A DNA stretch of 64,000 bases from Limnohabitans sp. Rim11 (GTDB taxonomy: Bacteria > Pseudomonadota > Gammaproteobacteria > Burkholderiales > Burkholderiaceae_C). Every line of letters starts with the position of its first letter. Positions within the stretch are counted from its first letter, which is position 1. A program made the position numbers and the translations under genes. The DNA lies in the NCBI RefSeq assembly GCF_001269365.1, contig NZ_CXOM01000003.1:62001-126000 (forward strand). The letters run 5' to 3'. The notes below the pieces were generated by a model, which saw only the letters and a program-made list of their open reading frames with translations, searched no databases and had not been told where the DNA came from. Shown one piece after another: positions 26,763-35,776 of this stretch.

Positions 26763-27920
26763 TTAGAGCTCTTCCACACGTCTTGGCGGATAGCTGTCCC
26801 AAGCTTGGCAACCAGGGCAGTGCCAAAAATGTTCTTTGGCTTCAAAACCACAGGCTGCGCATCGGTACCTGGCCAAAGGCCTTGAGGCTTGTTCGAGGGC
26901 TTTTTGCACAGGTGCACGGGTGGTCTCGTTGCCAAGATCTGCACCTGCTAGCCAGCGTGAAGCGGCCAACAAAGAGGGCTGTTTTTGGAGGTGTTCGATG
27001 TAGCGTTGCCGTGCTTGTTCGTCGCTGGCATGGTTGGCTTTTTCTAGGGCCACGATGGCATCCATCACATCAATGCAGGGCGATTGCGCATAGTGTGTTT
27101 GAAGCAGTTGAAGCGTTTGTGGCACCCGCTGTGCAGACAGCGCTGCTCTAACCAAGCTGCTGCTGGCCAGGGGGGCCGCAACAGAGCCTTTATCAAACAA
27201 TTGCCCCAAGGTTTCGCAAGCTTGAACCGCCAGACCCATGTTCAGCTGAAGCTGGCCCAGCAGCAGACGAGGCCGCGGTGCATCGGGTGCCTCAGTCATG
27301 GCGGTCTCTAACAATTTGGCCGCGCCTGCAGCATCGCCTTGTGCATTCAACTCCCTTGCTTGCTCGCAAAGGTAATGGGCTTTCCGAACCGAGAAGCTCA
27401 CTTCGCCCGACAGTTCGAGTTGCTCAGCCACTTCTCTGGCTTGAGGCCATTCACGAGAGCGTTCATAAATGGCCAAACGTGCCAAGCGAGCTTGGCCTTC
27501 AAACGATGTGCCTTCTAGTTTTTTGAGAGCATCTTCAGCGCGGTCAAGCAGACCTGCTTTGACGTAATCTTTGGCCAATGCATTTTGCGCACGCTGACGA
27601 TCGGCGGTGCTTAAGTCGCCCCTTGAAAGTAGATGTTCGTGAACTCGAACAGCGCGCTCATATTCACCGCGTCTTCTGAAGAGGTTGCCTAAGGCAAAGT
27701 GCAACTCAGATGTGTCGGGGTCGTTTTGAACCGCTTCAATGAAGGCGTCAATGGCTTTGTCTTGCTGCTCGTTGAGCAAGAAGTTGAGGCCTTTGAAATA
27801 AGCCCTTGGGGCTTGCCGGTTGTCGATGCGCAATTGACGCAAGTCTAGGCGCGAAGCCAGCCAGCCCAAGCCAAATGCCAGGGGCAATCCAATCAGGATC
27901 CAAATGAGGTCAAGTTCCAT
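26763..27920 (-). CDS. lapB: LPS assembly/regulatory protein LapB (YciM)
   Basis: LapB is an inner-membrane-anchored TPR protein that controls LpxC turnover and LPS assembly. The ATG at 27920 gives MELDLIWILIGLPLAFG, the N-terminal membrane helix of the family, with GAGG as ribosome site; the open frame upstream is not part of it. Tetratricopeptide repeats cover about residues 35-340 (for example YFKGLNFLLNEQQDKAIDAF). A rubredoxin-like zinc ribbon ends the protein: CAAC near residue 360, then HCPGC. The 385-residue length is normal. Its start overlaps the end of lapA by 11 bases. Confidence 0.94.
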   Translation of the reverse strand: MELDLIWILIGLPLAFGLGWLASRLDLRQLRIDNRQAPRAYFKGLNFLLNEQQDKAIDAFIEAVQNDPDTSELHFALGNLFRRRGEYERAVRVHEHLLSRGDLSTADRQRAQNALAKDYVKAGLLDRAEDALKKLEGTSFEGQARLARLAIYERSREWPQAREVAEQLELSGEVSFSVRKAHYLCEQARELNAQGDAAGAAKLLETAMTEAPDAPRPRLLLGQLQLNMGLAVQACETLGQLFDKGSVAAPLASSSLVRAALSAQRVPQTLQLLQTHYAQSPCIDVMDAIVALEKANHASDEQARQRYIEHLQKQPSLLAASRWLAGADLGNETTRAPVQKALEQASRPLARYRCAACGFEAKEHFWHCPGCQAWDSYPPRRVEEL

Positions 27921-28239
27921 GACTTGCCTCGGATGCGTTGGGCGCTGCGCCGAGATTTTGCGGTTGATTTTGTGTGTTGGGGGTTTGCGACGCTTGTGCC
28001 GCTTGTGCCGTATTGGCAGCTTGCTTTTGACGCCACCAACGGGGCACCATGCCCAAGACGCCCACAATCATGCCCATTGCAAAGGCGATTAAAACAATCA
28101 GGACCATGGGCGAACGCCATTGCGTTCCAAAGAAAAAGTAAACCTTGGCTTCGTGCTGGTTGTTCAGCGCGAAAGCAAATAAGGTAAAAAAGACAGCGGC
28201 ATTCAGTGTCCACTGAAGCAGCTTGAGAAATTGTTTCAT
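27910..28239 (-). CDS. lapA: LapA (DUF1049) membrane protein
   Basis: LapA is the small membrane partner of LapB. The ATG at 28239 gives MKQFLKLLQWTLNAAVFF with a GAGG ribosome site; upstream codons in frame are not family-like. The 109-residue protein has two membrane helices (about 8-26 and 45-67), the conserved NNQHEAKVYFFFG between them, and a Gln/Asn/Ala-rich, low-complexity cytoplasmic tail. It overlaps lapB, and such pairing is universal in this family. Confidence 0.92.
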   Translation of the reverse strand: MKQFLKLLQWTLNAAVFFTLFAFALNNQHEAKVYFFFGTQWRSPMVLIVLIAFAMGMIVGVLGMVPRWWRQKQAANTAQAAQASQTPNTQNQPQNLGAAPNASEASHGT

Positions 28240-28290
28240 GAATGGCCTCAGACAGCCCTGCCATTCTAAAGCGATGACAAGCACAGATGC

Positions 28291-28312
28291 AAAAAAGGCC
28301 CTTCTAGGGCCC
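28291..28312 (-). terminator. Rho-independent terminator after ihfB
   Basis: On the minus strand a GGCCC-TAGAA-GGGCC hairpin is followed by six T. It lies about 28 bases beyond the ihfB stop and before the lapA start, so lapAB probably also has a promoter of its own or receives read-through. Confidence 0.75.
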
Positions 28313-28340
28313 AATTTATTCTTCAGCGCAAGAATGCAGC

Positions 28341-28652
28341 TTATTCAGATTTGCCGTGCAAAACGTCTAAAGAGCCTTGATCGACGGCTTCGCGCAGTGC
28401 TTTGCCAGGCTTAAAGTGAGGAACGCGCTTCTCAGGTATTTGAACGCTTTCGCCAGACCGTGGATTGCGTCCCACGCGAGGAGGGCGACGGTTGATGGTG
28501 AAGCTGCCAAAGCCGCGAATTTCAATGCGGTGGCCTTTGACCAAAGCTTCGCTCATGGCATCTAACACCGTTTTGACGGCGAATTCGGCGTCACGGTGAG
28601 TCAGTTGCTCAAAGCGCGCGGCCAAGGCTTCAACGAGGTCGGAGCGGGTCAT
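28341..28652 (-). CDS. ihfB: Integration host factor beta subunit
   Basis: IHF is a heterodimeric DNA-bending nucleoid protein. The ATG at 28652 gives [14 protein letters not shown], the normal start, and a 103-residue protein. The HU/IHF DNA-binding arm is present: [19 protein letters not shown] followed by [14 protein letters not shown], with the intercalating Pro in the arm. It follows rpsA on the same strand, the standard order in proteobacteria. No purine-rich ribosome site precedes the ATG; the upstream bases are pyrimidine-rich (TCTCCC), so initiation may depend on other signals. A hairpin separates it from rpsA. Confidence 0.95.
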   Translation of the reverse strand: MTRSDLVEALAARFEQLTHRDAEFAVKTVLDAMSEALVKGHRIEIRGFGSFTINRRPPRVGRNPRSGESVQIPEKRVPHFKPGKALREAVDQGSLDVLHGKSE

Positions 28653-28675
28653 AGGGAGAAATGTGCGAGAGGCAT

Positions 28676-28722
28676 AGAAAAAGCCTCTGCCCAACCCCTA
28701 GAGGGGCCAGGCAAGAGGCTTT
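28676..28722 (-). terminator. Hairpin terminator or attenuator between rpsA and ihfB
   Basis: Outer arms AAAGCCTCT (28680-28688) and AGAGGCTTT (28714-28722) are perfect complements and enclose an inner CCCCT/AGGGG stem. On the minus strand the structure ends in five T. It lies 14 bases beyond the rpsA stop and 24 bases before the ihfB start, so some read-through or a separate ihfB promoter is expected. Confidence 0.7.
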
Positions 28723-28735
28723 AGTCTTCAGCAGA

Positions 28736-30427
28736 TCATTCAGCTGAATCGTTGTTGTCCAACTTGGCACGCAACAAAGCGCCCAAGCTGGTGGTGCCAG
28801 CGTTTTCACGTGAAGACTGTTGGCTTAATGAAGCCATGGCTTCATTTTGGTCAGCAGCATCTTTGGCCTTGATGGACAACTGGATGTTGCGTGTCTTGCG
28901 ATCGACGTTGACGACCACTGCTGTGACTTCGTCGCCTTCTTTCAACAAGCTGCGAGCGTCTTCCACGCGATCGCGTGAAATTTCGCTGGCGCGCAAGTAA
29001 CCAATGATGTCGTCGCCCAAGTCGATTTCAGCGCCGCGAGCGTCAACAGTTTTGACTTTACCAGTCACTGTTTGGCCCTTGTCGTTCACTGTCACGAATG
29101 TGGTGAAGGGGTCGCCGTCGAGTTGTTTGATGCCCAAGCTGATGCGCTCGCGCTCAACGTCGACTGCCAACACGATGGCTTCAACGTCTTGACCCTTCTT
29201 GTAGTTACGAACAGCGGCTTCGCCAGTTTCGTTCCATGACAAGTCGGACAAGTGAACCAAACCGTCGATGCCAGCAGCCAAGCCCACGAACACACCGAAG
29301 TCGGTGATGGACTTGATCGGGCCTTTGACGCGGTCGCCACGCTTGGTGTTTTGAGCAAACTCTTGCCATGGGTTAGCACGGCACTGTTTCATACCCAAGC
29401 TGATGCGGCGCTTGTCTTCGTCGATTTCCAAAACCATGACTTCGACTTCGTCGCCCAATGACACGATCTTGGAAGGTGCCACGTTCTTGTTGGTCCAGTC
29501 CATTTCAGAGACGTGCACCAAGCCTTCGATGCCTGGCTCGAGTTCCACAAATGCGCCGTAGTCGGCGATGTTGGTGATCTTGCCGAACATGCGGGTGCTT
29601 TGTGGGTAGCGGCGGTTGACGCCCATCCAAGGATCGTCGCCCATTTGCTTGAGACCCAAGGACACGCGGTTTTTCTCGGTGTCGAACTTGAGGATCTTGG
29701 CGGTAATTTCTTGACCGGCTTGCACCACTTCGGAAGGGTGACGAACACGGCGCCATGCCATGTCGGTGATGTGCAGCAAACCATCGATGCCGCCCAAGTC
29801 AACGAATGCACCGTATTCGGTGATGTTCTTGACCACACCATGAACGACGGAACCTTCGCGGAGGTTTTCCATCAGTTTGGCGCGCTCTTCGCCCATCGAA
29901 GCTTCGACCACAGCACGGCGTGACAACACAACGTTGTTGCGCTTGCGGTCCAACTTGATGACCTTGAATTCCATGGTCTTGTTTTCGTACGGTGACAGGT
30001 CTTTGGTAGGACGTGTGTCAACCAATGAACCTGGCAAGAAAGCACGAATGCCGTTGACCAAAACGGTGAGGCCGCCTTTGACTTTGCCGCTGGTGGTGCC
30101 GGTGACGAATTCGCCGGATTCCAAGGCTTTTTCCAAGGACAACCATGATGCCAAACGCTTGGCAGTGTCACGGCTCAAAATGGTGTCGCCGTAGCCGTTC
30201 TCGATGGAACCGATGGCCACAGACACGAAGTCGCCCACTTGGACTTCGATTTCGCCCAGATCTGATTTGAATTCTTCCAGGGGCACGTAGGCTTCAGATT
30301 TGAGGCCGGCGTTAACAACCACGAAGTTGTGTTCGATGCGAACAACTTCAGCGGTGATCACTTCGCCTGGGCGCATTTCCGTGCGCTTCAGTGATTCTTC
30401 AAATAGGGCTGCAAAAGATTCTGACAT
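28736..30427 (-). CDS. rpsA: 30S ribosomal protein S1
   Basis: S1 binds mRNA on the small ribosomal subunit and helps start translation. The 563-residue protein has six consecutive S1/OB-fold repeats, starting about residues 20, 105, 190, 275, 362 and 450; [20 protein letters not shown] and [21 protein letters not shown] are typical repeat cores. The length equals that of other proteobacterial S1 proteins. The 183 bases between it and aroA-cmk form its leader and promoter region; in E. coli this kind of leader is bound by S1 itself, which may also hold here. Confidence 0.97.
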   Translation of the reverse strand: MSESFAALFEESLKRTEMRPGEVITAEVVRIEHNFVVVNAGLKSEAYVPLEEFKSDLGEIEVQVGDFVSVAIGSIENGYGDTILSRDTAKRLASWLSLEKALESGEFVTGTTSGKVKGGLTVLVNGIRAFLPGSLVDTRPTKDLSPYENKTMEFKVIKLDRKRNNVVLSRRAVVEASMGEERAKLMENLREGSVVHGVVKNITEYGAFVDLGGIDGLLHITDMAWRRVRHPSEVVQAGQEITAKILKFDTEKNRVSLGLKQMGDDPWMGVNRRYPQSTRMFGKITNIADYGAFVELEPGIEGLVHVSEMDWTNKNVAPSKIVSLGDEVEVMVLEIDEDKRRISLGMKQCRANPWQEFAQNTKRGDRVKGPIKSITDFGVFVGLAAGIDGLVHLSDLSWNETGEAAVRNYKKGQDVEAIVLAVDVERERISLGIKQLDGDPFTTFVTVNDKGQTVTGKVKTVDARGAEIDLGDDIIGYLRASEISRDRVEDARSLLKEGDEVTAVVVNVDRKTRNIQLSIKAKDAADQNEAMASLSQQSSRENAGTTSLGALLRAKLDNNDSAE

Positions 30428-30610
30428 TCAAGTTCCTAATCCGCAAAAAGGTCTGACGACTGCAGGATTGCGTCGTTAACAAGGCTAGATGCGGCGGTTG
30501 TTTGCGTTTTCACGCGGGTTAAGTTGATGAACCACAAGACAAATGCGCAAGCAGCGCGGAGGGTGCCTTGTGGACCTCTTCAAAACTTCTTTGTTTTTAA
30601 AATAACGTTT

Positions 30611-32638
30611 TTAAACTGGGAAGTTTTGTTTGCTCTGCCACCAGTCAAGGACCTGGGTCACCGATTGATCGATGCTCAAATCTGAGTTGTCTAGCAGCAT
30701 TGCGTCTCGCGCTGGCTTTAAGGGTGCCACGCTGCGAGATGTGTCTCGTGCGTCGCGAGCCTCTAAGTCAGCCCGAAGATCGGCGATTTTAGCCTGAAAA
30801 CCTTTAGAAATCAATTGCTTATAGCGACGATCGGCTCTTTTTGCGGCGCTGGCGGTCAAAAACACCTTCAAAGGCGCGCCAGGAAAGATGACGGTGCCCA
30901 TGTCGCGGCCATCGGCAAGGAGGCCCGGCAGGCGCTGGAAACTGTGCTGAAGGGCCACCAAAGCCACTCGAACGGCGGGCAAGGTCGACACCTTGGACGC
31001 GTTCATTCCACCTTCTTCGCTGCGGATCGCGTCGGTCACGTCTTGGTCATTGAGCAAGACTCGGTCGCCTTCAAAACGCACGGGAAGCTTTTCGGCCATG
31101 GCGGCAATGGCGGACTCGTTGGCCGTCTCTAGACTCAAACCGGCCTGCAAAGCAGCATAGGCGGTCACCCGGTAAAGGGCGCCGGAGTCTAAGTAGTGAT
31201 AGCCCAAACGCTCGGCCACCAAACTAGACAAAGTGCCTTTGCCTGAGGCGGTGGGTCCATCGATGCAAATCACGGGAATGCGGTCTGCCGGTGTTTGCGT
31301 CAAAGAGAACAGCGCCTCAAAATAATCGGGGAAGGTTTTGGCCACACACTTGGGATCTTCAATGCGCACAGCTTGTTGGTCGGCGTTGAAGGCTGCCAAA
31401 GAGAAACACATGGCCACGCGGTGATCGTCGTAGGTGTGAATGCTGGCGGCTTGCCACTGGCCTGCGGGTAAGGGATGAATGCGCAACCAATCTGGGCCTT
31501 CTTCCACTTGTGCACCCAACTTGCGCGATTCTTTGGCCATGGCCGCAATGCGATCGGTTTCCTTCACTCGCCAGCTGGCAATGTTGCGCAGGGTGGTGGG
31601 GCCGTCGGCATAAAGGGCCATGACGGCCAAGGTCATGGCGGCATCAGGAATGTGATTGCAGTCCAAGTCGATGGCTTTGAGGGGCCATGCACCGCGTTTG
31701 ATTTCTAGCCAATTGGGACCACTCTCAATGTGAGCACCCATTTGGGCTGCGGCTTCCATGAAGCGAATGTCACCTTGAATGGAGGATGCGCCCACGCCTT
31801 GAATGCGAACCGCTTGGTCGGTGGCGGCCAATGCACCTAAAGCGATGAAGTAGCTGGCCGATGACGCATCGGCTTCAACGTGAATTTCGCCTGGTGAGGT
31901 GTAGTGGCTACCAGCGGGGATGGTGAAACGTTGCCAAGCATCGCGCTTCACGTTGATGCCGTAACGCGCCAACAAGTTCAAGGTTATTTCGATGTACGGC
32001 TTGGAAATGAGTTCGCCCACCACTTCGATCACAATGTCTTTTTGTGCGGCCAATGGCAGCGACATTAAGAGTGCCGTGAGGAACTGGCTGGACACATCGC
32101 CGCGAACTTGAATGGGCTTGTCGAGTTGCAGTTGAGGCGACAAAACGCGCAAGGGTGGGTAGCCCTCGTTGCCCAAATAATCAATGTGGCAACCCAAGAG
32201 AAGAAGGGCATCGACCAAATCGCCAATGGGGCGTTCGTGCATGCGCGGCACACCTTTGAGGGTGAAGTCGCCGCCCATCACAGCCAAGGCTGCTGTCAGA
32301 GGTCGCATGGCCGTGCCGGCGTTGCCCATGAAAAATTCGATGGCTTCGGTGGGTTTTTTCAATCCAGCTGAGAGGCCATTCGAAGTGCTTTGTCCTAAGC
32401 CCGTAATGCAAACACTGTTGGTGCCCGCCTTGGGTTCAACGCCGCATCCGAGTTGGCGCAATGCGGCCAACATCACGCGGGTGTCGTCTGAATCTAAAAG
32501 GTCGTGCACCCAAGTGCTACCAGTGCAAAGTGCGGACAACAACAAGACGCGATTAGAAATACTTTTGGAGCCTGGCAGCGTGACAGTGCCGCCTGCTTGT
32601 TGCAGGGAAGGAAGATCGAGAAACGCTGTTGCAAACAT
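30611..32638 (-). CDS. aroA: Fused EPSP synthase / cytidylate kinase (AroA-Cmk)
   Basis: One chain carries two unrelated enzymes. Residues 1 to about 445 are 3-phosphoshikimate 1-carboxyvinyltransferase (shikimate pathway), with [17 protein letters not shown] near residue 20, [14 protein letters not shown] near 95 and [14 protein letters not shown] near 390. From about residue 452 a CMP/dCMP kinase follows: P-loop [16 protein letters not shown], then [15 protein letters not shown] and [11 protein letters not shown]. The ATG at 32638 starts [12 protein letters not shown], about 10 bases after tyrA; the open frame upstream overlaps tyrA and is not used. In many proteobacteria these genes are adjacent but separate; the fusion is seen in Comamonadaceae. 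The kinase half would be named cmk. Confidence 0.95.
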   Translation of the reverse strand: MFATAFLDLPSLQQAGGTVTLPGSKSISNRVLLLSALCTGSTWVHDLLDSDDTRVMLAALRQLGCGVEPKAGTNSVCITGLGQSTSNGLSAGLKKPTEAIEFFMGNAGTAMRPLTAALAVMGGDFTLKGVPRMHERPIGDLVDALLLLGCHIDYLGNEGYPPLRVLSPQLQLDKPIQVRGDVSSQFLTALLMSLPLAAQKDIVIEVVGELISKPYIEITLNLLARYGINVKRDAWQRFTIPAGSHYTSPGEIHVEADASSASYFIALGALAATDQAVRIQGVGASSIQGDIRFMEAAAQMGAHIESGPNWLEIKRGAWPLKAIDLDCNHIPDAAMTLAVMALYADGPTTLRNIASWRVKETDRIAAMAKESRKLGAQVEEGPDWLRIHPLPAGQWQAASIHTYDDHRVAMCFSLAAFNADQQAVRIEDPKCVAKTFPDYFEALFSLTQTPADRIPVICIDGPTASGKGTLSSLVAERLGYHYLDSGALYRVTAYAALQAGLSLETANESAIAAMAEKLPVRFEGDRVLLNDQDVTDAIRSEEGGMNASKVSTLPAVRVALVALQHSFQRLPGLLADGRDMGTVIFPGAPLKVFLTASAAKRADRRYKQLISKGFQAKIADLRADLEARDARDTSRSVAPLKPARDAMLLDNSDLSIDQSVTQVLDWWQSKQNFPV

Positions 32639-32648
32639 GTTGGCTGAT

Positions 32649-33533
32649 TTATTTTTCTGAATTTTGGCTGGCACCCATGCGCCAATTGAAACGCAAATCA
32701 CTGGCTTGGCGAATCATGTCTTCAAGCGCTTGAGGCTCGTTGTCTTGAATGGCTTTTTCAAAGTCGCTCAGGGCGTCTTTGAAGTGTCTGATTTGCAACA
32801 AGACTTGGTCCCGATTGGTGGTCAAGATGTCGCGCCATACCACCGGATCGCTGGCAGCAATGCGCGAGAAATCTCTGAAACCAGGGCCGCCCAGGGCAAT
32901 CAAGTCAGGGCCGTTGTGCTGTTGAAAGATGCCTCGAATGATGGCGTAGGACAACACATGCGGCAGGTGGCTCACCGCAGCAAAAGCCGCATCGTGGGCG
33001 GCTGGCGTGAGTTCTGTGATGTAGCTGCCTAAGCTTTTCCAGACTTGCTTGGCCAACTGAACTTGTGTGGCACCTGAGCTGGCCATGGGCGTGACGATCA
33101 ATGCACGATCTTTGTACAGATCAGCATCTGAATGCTCTACACCTGCCACCTCTTTGCCTGCAATGGGATGCACTGGGACAAAGCACCCAAGTTTGTCGCC
33201 CAAAGTGTTGAGCGCTGCTGCAACGATGTCTGACTTGGTGGAGCCAACGTCCATCAAAAGCGCTTCTGATTTCAAGGCGGGTGCAATGACTTTAAAGCAA
33301 GCTTCTGTCGCCTTCACCGGCACGGCCAATAAAACCAAGTCAGCACCTTGTACGGCTTGTTCAATGTTGTTCACCGCCAAGTCAATCACGCCCATGCCGA
33401 GCGCTTTTTGACGCGATGATTCAGAGGCGCTGTAGCCCACGATGAAAGGTGCCCAGCCAGCTCTTTTTGCAGCCAAGGCAAACGAGCCGCCCATCAGACC
33501 GCAGCCAATGAGAGCGACTTTTTCGAACTTCAT
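32649..33533 (-). CDS. tyrA: Prephenate dehydrogenase
   Basis: It oxidatively decarboxylates prephenate on the way to tyrosine. The ATG at 33533 gives [19 protein letters not shown], the NAD-binding Rossmann start, and overlaps the pheA stop by 4 bases (ATGA). The 294-residue length fits a stand-alone TyrA without ACT or chorismate-mutase domain. The catalytic His lies in the [10 protein letters not shown] motif near residue 196, and [14 protein letters not shown] near 140 is the substrate region. It leads directly into aroA-cmk. Confidence 0.94.
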   Translation of the reverse strand: MKFEKVALIGCGLMGGSFALAAKRAGWAPFIVGYSASESSRQKALGMGVIDLAVNNIEQAVQGADLVLLAVPVKATEACFKVIAPALKSEALLMDVGSTKSDIVAAALNTLGDKLGCFVPVHPIAGKEVAGVEHSDADLYKDRALIVTPMASSGATQVQLAKQVWKSLGSYITELTPAAHDAAFAAVSHLPHVLSYAIIRGIFQQHNGPDLIALGGPGFRDFSRIAASDPVVWRDILTTNRDQVLLQIRHFKDALSDFEKAIQDNEPQALEDMIRQASDLRFNWRMGASQNSEK

Positions 33534-34627
33534 TCCGGAATGGGGTAAGAACCCAAAACCTTGTAAAAGGCGCACAGGCCTTGCAGTTCTTGCAAGGCAG
33601 CCGCCACATGCGGTTGTGAAATGTGGCCTTGAATGTCGATGTAGAAATAGTATTCCCACTGGCCCGATTTGGCAGGTCGAGATTCAAAGCGCGTCATCGA
33701 CACGCCATTGTTCTTGAGCGGCATGAGCAAGTCATGCACAGCGCCTGGCTTGTTGGGCACGGAGACCACCAAGCTGGTGCAGTCTTTGCCAGACACGGGC
33801 GGTGTGGCCAAAGTTTGGGGCAAGCAAATCACAGCAAAACGCGTGCGGTTGGTGGCTTCGTCTTGAATGGCGTGTGCCACGATGTGCAAACCAAATTGGG
33901 ACGCTGCGCGTTCGCTGGCCAAACCAGCCCAAGCTGGGTTGGTAGCAGCCAATCTGGCACCTTCAGCGTTGCTAGATACCGCACGACGCTCGGCGTTTGG
34001 CAAATTTTGTGTGAGCCACGTCTGGCACTGGGCCAATGCTTGTGGGTGGGCTAACACCACTTCAATGTCTTTGAGGTTGTCAGTTTGACGCAGCAAATTG
34101 TGTCGAACCAACAAGCTTACTTCGCCAATCACATGAACGGGTGAGCGCAAGAACAAATCAAGTGACCGTGCGACGACGCCTTCTGTGGAGTTCTCCATGC
34201 CAACCACGCCAAACTGTGCGGTGCCTGCGGCCGTGGCATGAAACACTTCGTCGAAGTTGTTGCAGTAAATTAGGTTGGCTGCACTGCCAAAAAATTCAAT
34301 GGCTGCTTGTTCGCAGAAAGTTCCTTGTGGGCCCAGAACTGCAACGCGCTGTGGCGCTTCAAGGGCCAAACAGGCCGACATGATTTCGCGCCAAATGGAA
34401 GCCACGTGCGCGTTCAGCAAGGGGCCTTGATTGGCCTTTTCAATTTTGGCAATGACTTGCGCCACGCGATCAGGGCGGAAGAAGGGCGAGCCTTCTGCGC
34501 GTTTGATCTCTCCTACTTTTTCAGCCACCATGGCGCGCTGGTTCAGCAGGCTCAAGAGCTGCTGATCGAGCGAGTCGATTTGAATGCGCAGTTCGCCCAA
34601 GGCGTCTGATTGAATAGGTTGCGTCAT
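33530..34627 (-). CDS. pheA: P-protein: chorismate mutase / prephenate dehydratase
   Basis: This bifunctional enzyme makes phenylpyruvate from chorismate. Residues about 8-95 are an AroQ chorismate mutase (IDSLDQQLLSLLNQRAMVAEKVG), about 100-280 the prephenate dehydratase (LGPQGTFCEQAA; NRTRFAVI near 265) and the rest an ACT domain. The ACT domain keeps the ESRP motif used for phenylalanine feedback. The ATG at 34627 was chosen; a TTG eight codons upstream is possible. No strong ribosome site is seen. It lies 42 bases after serC and overlaps tyrA. Confidence 0.95.
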   Translation of the reverse strand: MTQPIQSDALGELRIQIDSLDQQLLSLLNQRAMVAEKVGEIKRAEGSPFFRPDRVAQVIAKIEKANQGPLLNAHVASIWREIMSACLALEAPQRVAVLGPQGTFCEQAAIEFFGSAANLIYCNNFDEVFHATAAGTAQFGVVGMENSTEGVVARSLDLFLRSPVHVIGEVSLLVRHNLLRQTDNLKDIEVVLAHPQALAQCQTWLTQNLPNAERRAVSSNAEGARLAATNPAWAGLASERAASQFGLHIVAHAIQDEATNRTRFAVICLPQTLATPPVSGKDCTSLVVSVPNKPGAVHDLLMPLKNNGVSMTRFESRPAKSGQWEYYFYIDIQGHISQPHVAAALQELQGLCAFYKVLGSYPIPE

Positions 34628-34669
34628 AGTGAGTTCGGTGGTGAAAGTCAAACGGTTGAACGGTTCCGC

Positions 34670-35776
34670 TCAAGCCTGCTTTGTTTCGAAATCTTTAAGG
34701 TAAGACACCAGCGCCTGCACGCCTTCCAGCGGCATGGCGTTGTAAATGCTGGCGCGCATACCGCCGACAGATTTGTGACCTTTGAGTTGCAGCAAGCCAC
34801 GTGCTTTGGCACCTGCCAAGAAGGCGTCGTTGCGAGACTCGTCGCGCAGATAGAAGGGAATGTTCATGCGCGAGCGGCATGATGTGTCTACGCGGTTTTC
34901 GTACAACTGAGATTGGTCGAGGTAGTCATACAGCAACTTGGCCTTGGCCATGTTGCGTTGTTCCATGGCGGCCACACCCGTCATGCCATTTTCAGTTTGA
35001 GCTTTCAACCACTTGAAAACCAAACCGGCAATGTAAATTGAGTAAGTGGGTGGCGTGTTGAACATCGAGCCGTTGTCGGCCACCAGTTTGTAATTGAACG
35101 CGCTAGGGCAATGCTTCATGGCATTGCCCAAGAGGTCTTCCCGAACGACCACCAAGGTCAGCCCTGCAGGACCTAAGTTCTTTTGTGCGCCGCCAAATGC
35201 CAAGCCCACTTTGGACCAGTCAATGCTGCGTGACGCGACATGCGAAGAAAAATCAATGACCAATGGCGCGTTGCTGCCCAAAGCCTTCAGATCGGGCAAA
35301 GCATGGTATTCAACGCCATCGATGGTTTCGTTGGTGCAAATATGGACATAGCTTGCGTTACCACTCAACTGCCATGCGGCAGGCGAGGGGACGGTGGTGA
35401 ACTTGGTGCTTTGTGCGCTGGCTGCCAAATGAGGTGAGCAAAACTGCGCAGCCTCTTTGAAAGATTTTTGGCTCCAGCTTCCGGTCACCACAAAGTCAAC
35501 AGTGCCTTCTTGCGACAAGTTCAAAGGCACGATGGCATTCTCTGCAATGCCGCCACCTTGCATGAACAAGATTTTGAAATGGGCGGGAACGGCCAACAAT
35601 TCACGAAGGTCAGCTTCTGCTTCTTCGTAAATCGACATGAACTCTTTGCCGCGATGGCTCATTTCCATCACGCCCATGCCGCTTCCATGCCAATCCAGCA
35701 TTTCGCTGGCGGCTTGAATCAAGACGGCATCGGGAATGGCGGCAGGGCCGGCAGAGAAGTTAAAGGGTCGTGTCAT
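34670..35776 (-). CDS. serC: Phosphoserine aminotransferase
   Basis: It makes 3-phosphoserine from 3-phosphohydroxypyruvate with PLP and may also act in pyridoxal phosphate synthesis. The 368-residue protein begins [15 protein letters not shown], the family hallmark. The PLP lysine is K199 in [24 protein letters not shown] and [16 protein letters not shown] near the C-terminus are also typical. The start overlaps the gyrA stop by 4 bases (ATGA), so the amino-acid block reads directly on from gyrA. Confidence 0.97.
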   Translation of the reverse strand: MTRPFNFSAGPAAIPDAVLIQAASEMLDWHGSGMGVMEMSHRGKEFMSIYEEAEADLRELLAVPAHFKILFMQGGGIAENAIVPLNLSQEGTVDFVVTGSWSQKSFKEAAQFCSPHLAASAQSTKFTTVPSPAAWQLSGNASYVHICTNETIDGVEYHALPDLKALGSNAPLVIDFSSHVASRSIDWSKVGLAFGGAQKNLGPAGLTLVVVREDLLGNAMKHCPSAFNYKLVADNGSMFNTPPTYSIYIAGLVFKWLKAQTENGMTGVAAMEQRNMAKAKLLYDYLDQSQLYENRVDTSCRSRMNIPFYLRDESRNDAFLAGAKARGLLQLKGHKSVGGMRASIYNAMPLEGVQALVSYLKDFETKQA

